A stretch of 64,000 nt of DNA from contig JABANP010000122.1 in the NCBI GenBank assembly GCA_013115135.1, positions 62,001 through 126,000 of the forward strand, written 5' to 3'. Position 1 is the first letter of the stretch. Every line of letters starts with the position of its first letter. This DNA comes from Perkinsus olseni. Lineage: Eukaryota > Perkinsozoa > Perkinsida > Perkinsidae. The position numbers and the translations under genes were made by a program. The notes under the pieces are model-generated. The model was not told the origin of the DNA. It did not search any database and worked only from the letters and a program-made list of their open reading frames with translations. Shown in pieces: positions 11,067 to 22,911 of the stretch.

Positions 11067-12263
11067 TTAGGTCCACTGCTGGGCGGCCAACCCCGAGTGT
11101 TTTGGTCGGAGCCCGAGCACGTTACTTTCGAAATCAACGTAGGCATCGCACGCTCTGAGGAAAGGGACACCCAGCAGAACACGATCCTCCTGAGAAGATG
11201 CGACGCCGAGGACACACCAGCCACGCACACACCGAGCATAATCTCTCGGCGGGATGGTCACGGCCATGCTCCGGTTCGAGCCCACAGTGAAAACTAGAGT
11301 TGGAAAAAACTTCAAAACGCCCTCGTCGATGAACCAGAAACTTCTCGTGTTCGTTTTTTTCTCGAAAATTGGCCTGGCCCTCCCCGGATTTCGCCAAAAT
11401 CGATCAAGCTTGATTCGCTCCTTCGCGTATTCAATGATGGCATACACAAACTGGGCCGCATCAGGAATCAAAATATCTCTCGTTCCGCTGTCTACATAGC
11501 CCAGGCGGGAGCTGCTCCGACCTAACTCGTCTGAGCCGCGGGTGTGCAAAAGATTCCAATCAGACCCCAGTATCGCTATAGAGGAGACCCTCACTGTCAC
11601 CCGGTTCCACCGAACCTTGTCACACATCTCCAGCGAAGTCAGTTGCATCCCCAGCCCTCCTTCGACCACTTCGCCCAATACCACTCGTCCACTAATACCA
11701 ACTTTTCCGCTCGGCTGCGTGCGGATCGACAGAGACAATTTATCGATCACAGATTTGTGTTTGAGCTGCTGCAGCAAGCTCTTGACAGGGTTGTCCGCAC
11801 TCACCAGGCCCATGCCCAGAATACCTGGTGACCTCGCACCCTCATGTGACGGCGGCGGGATGAAGTCGACAACAACCCCAAATTTAACATCATCGATACT
11901 ATGCTCCCCCAGAGTGATCGAGCCAGAGCGAAGAACAAAGCGATAAACCTGACCTTCAACGAAATTCAGGCCGAGAACGCTCATGTCTGCGTCAAGGCAT
12001 GTCTTTCTCCCTGGACAGAAGTAACAGGCCGCTCGCGGATCCCCACACGTACCTTCGCCATACTTTCCCTCGTACCACACCCCGTCATTCACAAGTATTG
12101 CGTTACTGCCCGTGTCCAGCAACAGCTTAAGCTCCCGTCCGTCAAATGCCACCCTCACGTGGTCATCTTCAACGGGGACCGTAACAGTCTTTCCATCATC
12201 AGAACTTAGCACCGCAACGAGGCCAATGCAAAGGACCTCAGCCAGGAACAGGGGAAAACGCAT
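11067..12263 (-). CDS. secreted pepsin-like aspartyl protease, copy 1 (intact)
   Basis: Single-exon 398-residue A1-family (pepsin-like) protease. The start ATG at 12263 gives a hydrophobic signal peptide (residues 1-20). The first catalytic motif is LLLDTGSN (Asp50) and the second YVDSGT (Asp258), so both active-site aspartates are present. A Cys-rich segment follows the first motif (CGDPRAACYFCPGRKTC, residues 73-89). A pepsin-fold C-terminal motif VLLGVPFLRACDAYVDF lies near residue 370. There is no obvious long propeptide, so activation may differ from pepsinogen. It is one of four homologues in 11-23 kb, all on the minus strand. In Perkinsus, secreted proteases are discussed as virulence factors; a role for this one is inference. 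Confidence 0.88.
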   Translation of the reverse strand: MRFPLFLAEVLCIGLVAVLSSDDGKTVTVPVEDDHVRVAFDGRELKLLLDTGSNAILVNDGVWYEGKYGEGTCGDPRAACYFCPGRKTCLDADMSVLGLNFVEGQVYRFVLRSGSITLGEHSIDDVKFGVVVDFIPPPSHEGARSPGILGMGLVSADNPVKSLLQQLKHKSVIDKLSLSIRTQPSGKVGISGRVVLGEVVEGGLGMQLTSLEMCDKVRWNRVTVRVSSIAILGSDWNLLHTRGSDELGRSSSRLGYVDSGTRDILIPDAAQFVYAIIEYAKERIKLDRFWRNPGRARPIFEKKTNTRSFWFIDEGVLKFFPTLVFTVGSNRSMAVTIPPRDYARCVRGWCVLGVASSQEDRVLLGVPFLRACDAYVDFESNVLGLRPKHSGLAAQQWT

Positions 12264-13149
12264 GGCAACCGAGAAGGGTGGATGGGTCTACCAGAATCAA
12301 CCCTTGATGCTGCGGAAAAAATACATTTCCGATGGCGCAAAAAAGACGTGAAGCACGATACTCGTGCCTTACGATCTCGGATGGTTTTACGACTAGTCCA
12401 AAGCGGCGAGAATCTTTGATTCCGCGAAACACTAGGGCCGACCACAGCGCAATCGATGTTCATCTTCATAATTTCCACAACAGAGCAATGAAAACCACAG
12501 GAGACGGGAACATCACACAGGCGAGCGACAATGACGCTAGGAGACGCCCGTGAGCACATCCACGTTCAACTGCACCCAGCTGTTCCCACTCTCATTGGTG
12601 ATCAGCAGGCGTCGCTCAATATGCCTTGAAAGCCGGTAATCTGTGTTCAGGCTAATGGTCAAAGCTGTGGAATCCCGGGGGCTGATGAGCCCGCGCCAGT
12701 CAACATTGTCTGCATAACGCAATTGAACCATGTGATCACTAGCTTCATCATACTAGCGTCCCGCTATTAACTCCGATCCTCTTGACTACACATCTTTCTC
12801 TGCACTGGATCGTTCACTATGAGCCCAAACTACTTTTGCTGTGCTCTACAACTACGCCTTCTACGAGGCAGTACACCATCAAAATTCCTGAAGCATCGGG
12901 CAGAAGCCCACAGCTCTTCCGCCTCAATCAACTTGATCACAGAGAATGACCTCGATGGATATCAGCCTAATAAAAGGAAATGGCGCTCTCAGAGCGTCGC
13001 TCTGAGGAACCACCATTCGTCTGTCATAAGGCGCATCGCATGCTTCTACTGGGACGAAGTGGACACTATCAACTGAACGCTCTAAGACTTGTATAGACAT
13101 GTACATCTGATAGAGTCGTCACAAAGCAGACACCACAGTGAAAATAATC
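12264..13149. other. intergenic region between protease copies 1 and 2
   Basis: A 64-codon open frame at 12537-12731 (-) contains RLLITNESGNSW and may be an exon remnant. Part of it resembles sequence just after repeat R3 copy 2 (24400-24450). A 19-bp odd palindrome with CTCAGAGCG arms lies near 12990. No complete gene is visible. Confidence 0.4.
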
Positions 13150-14310
13150 TCAACTGTCGACTGTGAGTTTAGGTTGAAGCCCGATCTTGTTAGAGTCGAA
13201 GTTGACATGGATATCATATGCTCTGATGAAGGGAGCTCCCAGCACCACTTTGTCCTCGATTTTGGACTCCACGATCTTCAAAGTGCATCTCTCTCCCTTG
13301 CATCGGGTGTAATCCGTCGGGGATATCTTCACGAGATGACGTCCGTCGGAGCCGAGACGCAAAGCTAGAGTTGGAAGATACTGCAGCGAAGCCTTTCTTA
13401 CGACCCAGCGGCCTTTCTTCGTCCGCTGCGCCAACTTGATCTCCGAGCGATGACCCGGTGATGGTGGATCCATTGCCCGCTTGGCGTGGTCGAAGATCTC
13501 ATCGATGAGGGCCTCCGCGTGCGGGATGTGGAGGGACCTCACCCCGTGAGCTACATAACCCACATACGACCGATCTCTTCCTGACCGTGGTGATCGAAAG
13601 ATGCGCGGAAGCGTGCCGTCAGCGTCTTTCAATGTAATAGAAGAGATCCACACTGAGACCTTGCGCGTCCCGGTCAACTGCAGCGGAATCATCTGCGTTC
13701 CCGGTCCCACCTCGAGAGCATCACCCAGCGTCAATCGTCCATTGATGCCGCCGTCCTCGCTCGACTCAGTGCGGAGCGAGAACGACGCCCGGGAGATCAC
13801 TCCCCTATTCCGTAGTTGTGCAAGTGGACTCTCCACAGGGTTCGTCCTAAATCCTCTGGCCACGCCAAAGGTCCCCGGCACTTTAAAGGTAGTGTCTGCC
13901 GATGAGTTGTAATTAACGATGACGCCGAACTCAGCATCCTTAATAACATGTTCCCCCAGCTTGACCGTGCCAGTGTGCGGCACGTACGTAACCGTGCCGT
14001 CGAGAAAATCTGTGGTGAAAACCGACAATTTGGACGGGTAGCAGCCCGCCTTCCCCGGGCAGTAGTAGCAGGCTGCCCGAGGATCTTCGCACGCTCTCAT
14101 ACCGTACTTTCGCTCATACCAAACACCATCATTCAGAAGCATCTTGTCAGAGCCAGAGTCAAGGAACAGGCTCATCTCCTGCCCATCGACCGTCAATTTC
14201 ACGTGGTTGTCTTGTATCGGTAGCGTCACCGTTCTGTCACCACGACCCGGATTCACCACCGCTGCGAGACTGAGATGCAGAAGCTCACCCACCAGTAGCG
14301 GGAGGCGCAT
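13150..14310 (-). CDS. aspartyl protease homologue, copy 2, second catalytic Asp replaced
   Basis: Single-exon 386-residue paralogue of copies 1 and 3. It has a signal peptide (residues 1-18), a first motif LFLDSGSD (Asp51), the same Cys-rich insert (ACEDPRAACYYCPG) and a C-terminal VVLGAPFIRAYD. The second motif reads YVAHGV, with Ala254 where the catalytic Asp of the A1 family should be; copies 1 and 3 read YVDSG. The reading frame is otherwise open over its full length, which points to a conserved non-catalytic protein rather than a decaying gene. The neighbouring stretch 14311-15173 holds only short open frames. Confidence 0.85.
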   Translation of the reverse strand: MRLPLLVGELLHLSLAAVVNPGRGDRTVTLPIQDNHVKLTVDGQEMSLFLDSGSDKMLLNDGVWYERKYGMRACEDPRAACYYCPGKAGCYPSKLSVFTTDFLDGTVTYVPHTGTVKLGEHVIKDAEFGVIVNYNSSADTTFKVPGTFGVARGFRTNPVESPLAQLRNRGVISRASFSLRTESSEDGGINGRLTLGDALEVGPGTQMIPLQLTGTRKVSVWISSITLKDADGTLPRIFRSPRSGRDRSYVGYVAHGVRSLHIPHAEALIDEIFDHAKRAMDPPSPGHRSEIKLAQRTKKGRWVVRKASLQYLPTLALRLGSDGRHLVKISPTDYTRCKGERCTLKIVESKIEDKVVLGAPFIRAYDIHVNFDSNKIGLQPKLTVDS

Positions 14311-15173
14311 GCTTGCTTGAAATGAAGCTAAAAGATACCACTATCAAGACGAACACTGCCGCCCTCGAGCTACGCCCCTCACCGAGCGCAAAAGAAAACA
14401 GAACACGCTTCCTAACCGAAAACGAAATCACCGCGTGATAGAATCATAATATGGATCGTCAAGGCTCAAGGGTGTATCCTGTGCTTGGAGCTCGATCCTG
14501 AGCAGCTTTCGACTGGGGTCGGTCCAACAGCTGAAGTACAGCAGTTGGAGACGCCCGTCTATAGCTTGGTCTCCGAGACGGGGCGGAAACGGGCGAGCGA
14601 CAACCCTTCGAGACACATCAACCTTCATTTCTGATCTACCCTAATGAATCGGGTTCGCCCCTTAAGGCTCAGCCATCCTCTATCCGTAACATGATAGCAC
14701 TATCCCTATCGACTGTAGCAGCAAAACCGATGATCGCAGGGAATGACCGAAACGAGGAGAGAAAGCGCTGATGAAGCGTCAACGATGATACCGAAGGCCG
14801 CAAGAGACTGCGTACAGCACGACAAAAAGAGGGAGTACCAATCGCTGCCAAATCACCAGCGACACTGCGACTCACAAGGTGATATGCAAGATAAGCAGGA
14901 AAAACGGTACGTAACCCCGAGGTTATCGGGCAAACTTATTCAACACTGATAGCGCGTTCAAGATGCGAGACGAGGCGGCAGTATTCCACTAACGACAGCG
15001 AAAACGCTTCGCTCCGCTGTCATGGCGACGGAGCGCTCCGAAAAAGATATTTTATTCAGCAGGTCCAACAGCTTAACCATCATGCCATTCTGATATCCCA
15101 TCCGAGTGAGTTCCAAGCAACCCAATCACACGTATTTTGAGAAACCAGAACTGCTCAGTTGAGAGCTCGCGCC

Positions 15174-18100
15174 TTAGGCAACAGGGACCTTCCCCTCGCC
15201 GGGGATCCAGTCGATTCTCCCCTGCATATACGCTTCGATGTCCTCCACACTTCGAGGTATCTGCCGTAACCCCTATACACATCTCCCGCACAGGTTCTAC
15301 CCCACCACCCAACACTTACATCGTTCAATACCCTGCATCCGTCCCGAGTGATGAGAACATCATCCTCAATTCTAATCCCACCAACAGGGATCAGCGACTT
15401 CAACACAGCCTCGTCAACCATCTTGGAGTGGACCGGGTGAGAACACCACTTGTCGATTAAATAGGGGTTGAAGTAACTACACCACAATCTAGGTAACCAG
15501 CACAAAGCTTTGCAAGGTGTGGACGTAAATATCCTCTTCAAGCGAGTCACGACGAATTCTCATCCATGCTGGAAGATGGCAACTGGCAGTTTCAAATTTC
15601 CCGTATTCCTACGTCAACGCCTTCGCCACCAAAAGCTCATTACTGAGATATTACTAAATCGCCTTCTAGTCTTTCCAAGCCAGCTACGGCGTGGACCTCC
15701 GAAGTCCGAGTTTCTCGACCCCTTCGCGAAGCACAGAAAATATTTCCAGGCGATTAGTGAAAGTGAAGAGCACCGGGAGCCACGCAACTACCAGCGCCAA
15801 GAGATAGTCCTCAAAACCCCAGTGGGGCTATAAGAACAGGAGGCGTTGGCTCCCACGCCAAAGCGGCTACTACTACCATCCAGGCTCAACAGTGAGCACG
15901 AAGCCTTCCTTGATAACCCTTCCCAATCTCAGACCGGTGAGAGAAACATCGTCCTTATCCTTAAAGTGGCCCGGTTCGTATCTGACGAAACCCATTCAGA
16001 ACCCGGGACCGAGCCCGATGAATACTCGATGGAATTTTCATCATTTTTCGTAACTTAACGCGCCGCAAATACATTCAATTTTTTGATAATAATTTTAAGT
16101 CTAGAATGCGGCCGAGAATACCACTGAAAATATGATACTAGGACGATGGGTCTATCACTCTCGCGCGCCCTAGAAGGGAAACGGTGATCGATATGTTGTC
16201 CTTTCACCATCGAGCCAAGTACCGCGCAGCATTCCATCACCCCACTGTCACTCACCCGCCAACATCATGACAATCCAGGCCCAGCATGTGACCAAGTCCA
16301 TGCGGCATGAGGTACCGTGATACCAACGCCTCCGAACAAACAGCATCGATTGGAGCAGTGAACAGACCCAGGCGTTTCGTGAGCTCCCTGAGAGAGGGAA
16401 ATGAAGGTACGCTTTTGCGTCTGCATCGCGACAGGATGGGCGAGAGTAAAATATTTTCACTTTAAAGATTTGGCTAAGGAAAGATGAATTCTCTCTTATA
16501 CGCTCGAAGGCGAGGAGAAATGTGCGGCATCAATGGGAGCGGGAGTTGTCACCATTATCGGCTCACTAAGTGTCCTTTGTTTTCACTCGCACCATCATAT
16601 GCCTTTTCCCCCTACATCCTCGACAAATGGGGAAATGGTTATTTCAATTCCATTTTCCCCTATTTTTTGCCTTTTTTTTCACTATTTTTCCCAAATTTGC
16701 CCCGATTTTTCCCAATTTTTTTTCAAATTTTTTCCAAATTTTTCCCACCATCCAGCAAGACAGCCACGTTAACTGCAACCGTCCAGCCTACTCCGCAATG
16801 ACTCTCGTTGCTTTCCTATGCATTTCCCGGTAGTCCAACCCCGGCCTCAGAACTCCCTCCACCGCATGCACAGCAGCCAAGACCGATTCATAAGCTTCCT
16901 TCTGCAGTTCAGTGAACTTCCCACTCGTCGGGAACGTGCAAGTCACATCAGCCGTATAACAGTGATACCTAAGAAATGAAAACCCCTCGGGCGCGCGCTT
17001 TTTACATCGAACTCGTTACTCAGCGCCCATGTCCAGCAATCTCAAATCTGACTTGTGAACGCTCTTATCGTTGGGCTCCGCTGGGTGTCCGTAGTGGAGC
17101 GAGGCGTTCGACGTGCCCGAACATCCGATGCATCCATATCCGACACCTACAGGCCATCATGTGAGGAATTACTATGAACGTAAAACTGGTATTTCCTGAG
17201 GACTACTATGCTAGCGACATGCCATTCAGCAACAGAGAACAAAACTGCGAGAACGCTAGTATCATTCCGAGTGCGGAAAGAGCGGCCACTGAGCGAGCTT
17301 CAAGTTCGCCCTCAAAGACACGCTATGTTCTACAATAACGAGGAGCACCGCACGGCTACGACTCGATGAACCAGCTCCTAGTCTCACGTTCACAGCCCCT
17401 CATAGCTCCCTCGTAACGGAAGTTCGCCACAGCATTGTACTCCATTCTATGCTCATTATCTTGATCTCTATAACAAGCACGCATGGTCGAAAGATGCGCT
17501 GATGAAGATACTTGGCAGGCGTATCTGAAACGGTCGGACCGACGTGTACATAACCATAGCGATACTTCGCCACGGCTCGAAAATTCAGGGAGGCATGGTG
17601 TCCCATGCAAAGCGATTCTCCCGGGAAATCTTTGCAGTGCGCGCTGTCGATGGCAGCGAGTCCTCGCACTCACTTCCCCAGTCGATGACTCATCGAGCGA
17701 TCCATCCCAGGGGCTTACTCCATAATCTTGATCTCTTGCTCATCCTTGACACTTCTCAACTCATTCAACACATCCCACAACGCCGAACCGTCCAGCTTGT
17801 TAGGCAGGTCTATCAATCCCTTGTTCACCTCAGAATGTGGTATACCGGAGTCACGATTTATTCCATCGATCTGCAAAAATGCAACATGCGGGGATCGAAC
17901 CCGGGACCCAACCCGCTAGTCTCCTATATACACCCTAGTACCTCCATCGTTGCCTTGGCGTCCGATAGGTCGATCTCATCTGCATACTGGACCTCGTCCA
18001 CTAGATATCTGAAACGAACTGGACGTCGAAGACCAGCAGGAAATCGGACTGCCGTCAACCAGACGGCGTCTATGAAACACGACGAATATCTTTTCATCCG

Positions 18101-19225
18101 ATAACGACGTGAGTGACCCGGTGCCAGTTTCTCCGCGAGCCCAGCATTTAATTTTCTCCAAAAAATTTTCCAGACTAAGCGCAGCCCGTTAAAGCCCCGA
18201 TAATTTTTCTGGTGTTCCTCTGCAGAGGTACTGCGGGCCTCTACCAATATCGAAGTTTGAAGCAACCACGCGTTGATGGAACTTCGCTCCGCCGAGTACA
18301 TACGAAATAACGCAGGATGCAAGCGCCGCGGCCTACTTCGACTGAAACCAACTCTTTGGTTTGATCGGCCCCATCCATGTAGCATAGATCTCATCGAACC
18401 GTGGGATGTACAAGGTTGACCTGGCATCACACACAGGTCAAAGATACGCTTCCACAGAGCTGGCCCTCTCCAAAAAACCTAGCTCACTAACGCTACTGTA
18501 AGCAGGCTTTCACTTACCTATGCATATACGGTGCCGAGGAGTCCAGCTGAATGGTCGCGAGGCAACCAGGTTCCTTCACGCCGAACAGATACCTGACGCC
18601 CAGCGGAAAAGATGACCACGAAATTGAATGGAACCTTCCGGGAAAAATTTGGGCACAATTGTAAAACTGTAGGTCTACACTTCGTCTTATAAGCCGCAGC
18701 AGCAATCATATACTTGCTCAGCGCTTCAATTGCTTGACTCGCGTTCTCGCCCCTTGCATTGTGCACTTTCCGTTACTACAGACTGCGCGATATGGCGCCA
18801 TAAAAGCCCTTACTACTGAAAATAAGATTCCTGCTTGAAGTCCCAGTCGGTATCAGAGTCGTAGACTGATCGGAGATCCCCGCCACGAAGGAATATAACC
18901 GTACCTGATGATCATGATGGCAGGCATCCGAACTCACCGAGTGAGAGTGGTTGGACGTCCCGACTACAAGGAAAAGATACGAAGCACACTAACTGTGTGT
19001 GCCACGAAAGGACTTCAATTCCTTCTACGATTCCGCGAAGGAGTGGTATGGCATACCTTCAGGCGCCAGCTTCTTTGCCAGCATAGCCTCAGCTAACTTC
19101 TGGCGATGGTCCCGATGCATCGCCAATGGTATCTTGAGAGTATCCGCTCCCATTGAGAAATAGGGCTCCGCGTCAGCTCCCTCCTTCACGTCGATCGATG
19201 CTTCTGCTTTAGTATGATCAGGCAT
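15174..19225 (-). CDS. Xaa-Pro dipeptidase (prolidase, M24B), multi-exon
   Basis: Metallopeptidase that splits X-Pro dipeptides. The N-terminal exon 19225-19057 (FSMGADTLKIPLAMH) matches the eukaryotic PEPD start. Further exons read DWDFKQESYF / YLFGVKEPGC (about 18850, 18592), IPRFDEIYATWMGPI (about 18400), YLVDEVQYADEI (about 18000), INRDSGIPHSEV (about 17860), SSAHLSTMRA (about 17480), SNASLHYGHPAEPND (about 17080), LDMGAE / YTADVTCTFP (about 17030, 16960), MPHGLGHMLGLDCHDVGG (about 16280), LTVEPG (about 15870), GGIRIEDDVL (about 15370) and IPRSVEDIEAYMQG with stop TAA at 15174. The five metal ligands expected from human prolidase (Asp, Asp, His, Glu, Glu) are all present. About 13 exons; the intron near 16600-16760 is a long T-rich tract. 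The phase of one join near 17720/17520 does not fit cleanly and may hide an indel. Confidence 0.9.
16600..16760. repeat. T-rich degenerate tract in prolidase intron
   Basis: On the minus strand this reads as loosely repeated GGGAAAAATTTGG-like units. It lies between the exons ending ATRVIAE and those carrying the catalytic His. Confidence 0.6.
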
Positions 19226-19805
19226 TAGTCAATAATAATAGACACTGAATGCGGCATGCATCAGAAAGTGTTGTACTCTGCCGCTCCACAGGTGCGTCGA
19301 CCTACGAGAGACTCTCCCCTCATGGACTGATTTTTGAAGTAATGAACTCAAATCTTCATATCAGCTGGAATTCACGGTTACTTGGACAGCTCGGGGAAGC
19401 CGCATTCTGCACACAAGAGAAAAAGGCCCATGCAGAAAAAGTCAACCTTCGCACTCAAAGCAATATGATGGTACTGCAAATAAACCCGGGCCTCGCATGT
19501 GGACGATTGCTGTGTGAAATCTACGACACAAAACGCCTGTCCCTATGCTCGCCATCACGCTAGCAGAACCCAGCCTACGGATCGCCGTACTGATTCCTGG
19601 TCATAAGCCTGTGACTCGTCAAGGAGGTATCATAAACTACCTAACGCGGATCTTTCGGTAATAGATGAATATGGACATCAACAACAGAGCAGATCATGGG
19701 CATGAATGTTTTATGACAACAGCCAGGCAGTAGCGACCAATGCTTGTGTCACCAGGTTGGTGACACACTTCGGTTGGTGAATGATTCATTCTCGGCAGTC
19801 AGCCC

Positions 19806-20688
19806 TCAGTATCGAGGTCGAAGCCCGACCACCTTGGAAATAAAGTCGACGTAGGTATCACAGGCTCTTATAAAAGAGACGCCCAACTGCATTCGGTCGT
19901 CTCACCTAGATTTCATGACTCTCACAACACATTTTTAACTTCGACATTCAGCGTAATCCCTCGGTTGAATATTGACGATGATACGACCGCCAGAGCCAAC
20001 GCGGACATCCAGAACCGTAAAGAACCTGAAGTCTTTCACCGCAACTTTCCAGTGCCAATTCTTCGTCTGGTGGAATGGCGGTTGACTCAGATGACTCACT
20101 CCTCATTTCCTTCTTCGCGTGGTGGAGTATTCTCTCAATCAGCTGGTCGGCATGTGGTACAGAAAATGCCTTGGCAGTGCTGCCAATGAGACGAACGTAA
20201 AAACTGGTCCGCTGTGACTCTTCCGAAGCCGAGAAAAAGCGCGGAGTTTGATTACCAGAGCCAACCACTTCTAGGCGACCTTGATCGCCATCACGCTCCT
20301 GCACAGTGCGAACCAACCGTTATGCAAACGGTCAATGAAACGGCTGATCGATATGTAAGTGAACTCCTCTCCTCAAAATACACATGCTGTCCAGCTTTCA
20401 TGCCTTAATACGTCCTACCAGCGGAAAAATCCCAATTTTCGCGATTTGCATAACGGTTTGGTTCGCACTGTAGTGTAGAGCGCACACCTCTATTGGAGTC
20501 TGCCGCATAACCGGTCGTCCACCCAGAATGTTTCCACCGAACGTGACCTGCCCGTTCATGGTGGGGTTGTCGCTCGGGCGACTACGAATCGATGCAGCAG
20601 GCCTATCGATCGCAGGTTTAAGATGAAGTTGCTCGAGGACCGTCTTCACAGGCTCTTGGCCGCTGGGTAGGGCCATGGCCCGTGTCAC
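19806..20688 (-). pseudogene. aspartyl protease relic, copy 4
   Basis: The C-terminal two thirds of the same protease family. 20688-20398 matches the middle domain (EPVKTVLEQLHLKPAIDR and MNGQVTFGG); 20316-19948 carries the second catalytic region as VRLIGSTAKAFSVPHA, with the Asp-Ser-Gly signature lost; the last frame ends VSFIRACDTYVDF, stop at 19806. The pieces are in different frames, and no N-terminal half with the first Asp is present upstream, where strong palindromes begin at 20681. It is clearly dead as a protease gene. The stretch 19226-19805 has only short open frames. Confidence 0.8.
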
Positions 20689-20974
20689 GTACTAGCACAG
20701 TACTCAGTATTGTGCAAGTACGTGACACGCACTTCCATACTCATGTGATCGATCGTCGTTGTATTGAATACTGCGACGATCGATCACATAAGTATCGCTA
20801 AGAGCTCCGTAGAATGATTCAGATGTCTACGTTACTATGATGATAATATGCTTGACATACATTGGAGATGTACCCGCGAACTAAAAACCACCAGCGAGAA
20901 CCACACCACGCATTTCACTTGGCGGAGAATCGCGAGAAAAAAGGATAGTTAGATAGTCTAACTATCCTTTTTTC
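20681..20974. repeat. cluster of three hairpin-forming inverted repeats
   Basis: 20681-20729 has 13-bp perfect arms (CGTGTCACGTACT). 20737-20795 has 22-bp arms with one mismatch. 20936-20974 has 18-bp perfect arms containing GGATAGTTAGA with a very short loop. They lie at the truncated 5' edge of protease relic 4. The stretch 20975-21737 shows no gene. Confidence 0.8.
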
Positions 20975-21737
20975 GAAAAAAAACTAACTTAGATTTTTGA
21001 GAAAAAAGATTTTTAACACTGCTAAAACACGGTTGTGATAAAGTCGACTACCACTCTTCGCGATCATCACCTCGTGGTTAACGCCATTCCGCGACTAACA
21101 GGTGCATCTCCATTGATACCAGAAAGGCCTGCCAGTGATAGCCTCACTCATCGGTGAGGGCGTGAGGTAGATAGGGTAGAAGTCACCTGTATGCCTTCTC
21201 ACCGAAGCGACGGGACAGCAGGCTCTGTCAGCAACGCACATGGTGCTTCCAAACTCAATACTGCTGATAATACTCTCGCCCTGCTACAGCGAGCCCACAA
21301 CATTCTACGAAAAACAGGAAAACCCACATCGCTCCTAACGTTGCCCGACGGCGAGAGTAGACGGCCGGCTGAGGACGGTCAGTACTGAGGGTACGAAGAT
21401 GTCGAATGATACCTCCACCTACAATCCACCAAGCCGAGACGTTGCGAGACCCTTTCCCACCGGCGCGGCTTTCGCTCCATTCCTGTCCGGCACGGAACTG
21501 CTGCTGGACATCTCGCAGGGGGTAACTCTCAGACAGAAGAAGTGTCAAAGATCCGGACGAGGAGGTCGCGGCTCACGAGGCGATATCCATTTTCAATGGC
21601 CATAGGTAATTGGGCCTCTTCTGAGAATCTTGAACTGAACAACATTTCTGGGACATGAACAACAACATGAACATTCACACGGCAGCGGCTGCATGGAGTC
21701 TCCCAAAACCAGTAGGAAGGCCAATGATGGCGAATTT

Positions 21738-22911
21738 TCAAGAGTCGACCATGAAGGCAGGCGATCTGAATCCGACTACTCTGGTGTCGAAGTTTACGTG
21801 CACATCGTAAGCGCGGAGGAGTGGTACTCCTAGCAGGACGCGATCGCCCAGCTTGCCATCGACGATCTTCAAAAGGCATTTACCACGCGCGCATCTAGTG
21901 TAGTCCCGCGGTGGAATCTTCACGAGAATATCTCCAGCAGAGTTGATACGGAAGGCTAGAGTCGGGAGATGCTCCAGCAGACCCTCCTTGATGAGCCAGT
22001 GTCCGTTCCTCGTACGACGAATAATCGCTGCTCCCTCGAACCGGCGTGATTGAGCGATCAAACTTCGCTTCGCAAGACCGAGAATGTCCCCAATGAGATC
22101 CTCAGCGTGAGGGATGTGAAGCGAGTAAGCTCCGCTGTCCACGTACCCCAGGTAGGAGCGGTCCCACGGCAAACGAGCAGACTGATGAACACTGGGCAGA
22201 AGACGACGCTCCTGAGGGCCCGAACAGGCCCACTGCGGAGATCCAGACCGACACCCGGTTCAGCCGATTTTGGTAGCAGTACTCGAGCCGAGTCATCTTC
22301 ATCCCGGGCCCCTCTTCCGTACGGGAACCGAACGTGACCTCACCATCGATGCCAGGGCTAGCGCTGGGGCGAGAATAGATCGAAAAGGAGGTCTGGCGAA
22401 TTGTACCGGTCGATCGAAGTTGCTCCACCAAGCTCTTCGAGAAGCCTCTCCCGCATGAAGTCGCTATGCCCAGTACAGACGTCTCCGTCACGTTGTTGCG
22501 ATGGGCGGGCCTGATAGAGTTGACGACGATTCCGAACTCGATACCCTCGACAGTCCGGTCGCCCAGCCTGACTGAGCCAGAGTGAATGACGTACTCAACC
22601 ACGTCGCCGTCGGCAAAGCTCGCGTTATAGACCGCAGAGGTGGGGGCGAAGCATGCAGCGGTCCGGGAACAGAAGTAGCAGGCCGCTCGGGGATCATCAC
22701 AGGCACCTTTGCCGTATTTTTCCTCGTACCAAACACCATCATTTACAAGGAACTTGTCACTTCCAGAGTCGAGTAGGAGCTTCATCTCCTGTCCATCGAC
22801 CTTGACCGTCACGAGCCCATTTTCTATCGGTACCGTGAGGGAACAACTCGGATACAACAGTACAGCAAAACTGATGTAAAAAATCTTCGCTGTGCGTGGA
22901 TGAAGATGCAT
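21738..22911 (-). pseudogene. aspartyl protease copy 3, single-base frameshift
   Basis: Close paralogue of copies 1 and 2. The ATG at 22911 begins a signal-peptide-like stretch (FYISFAVLLYPSCS). The first motif is LLLDSGSD and the second YVDSGAYSLHIP, so both catalytic Asps are encoded. The frame is broken once, between the WISAVGLFGP strand and the WDRSYLGYVDSG strand, near the run GGGCCC at 22216-22221. One base too many would explain it. Everything else (Cys-rich insert, C-terminal VLLGVPLLRAYDVHVNF) is intact, so this could be a recent pseudogene or an assembly error in a homopolymer-like site. Full length otherwise matches copy 2. Confidence 0.8.

Noticed and set aside
17880..17945. tRNA-like T-arm sequence (GGGTTCGATCCCC on the minus strand)
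   Set aside because: It lies within a roughly 60-bp prolidase intron. No matching acceptor, D or anticodon stems could be formed over 70-75 bases.
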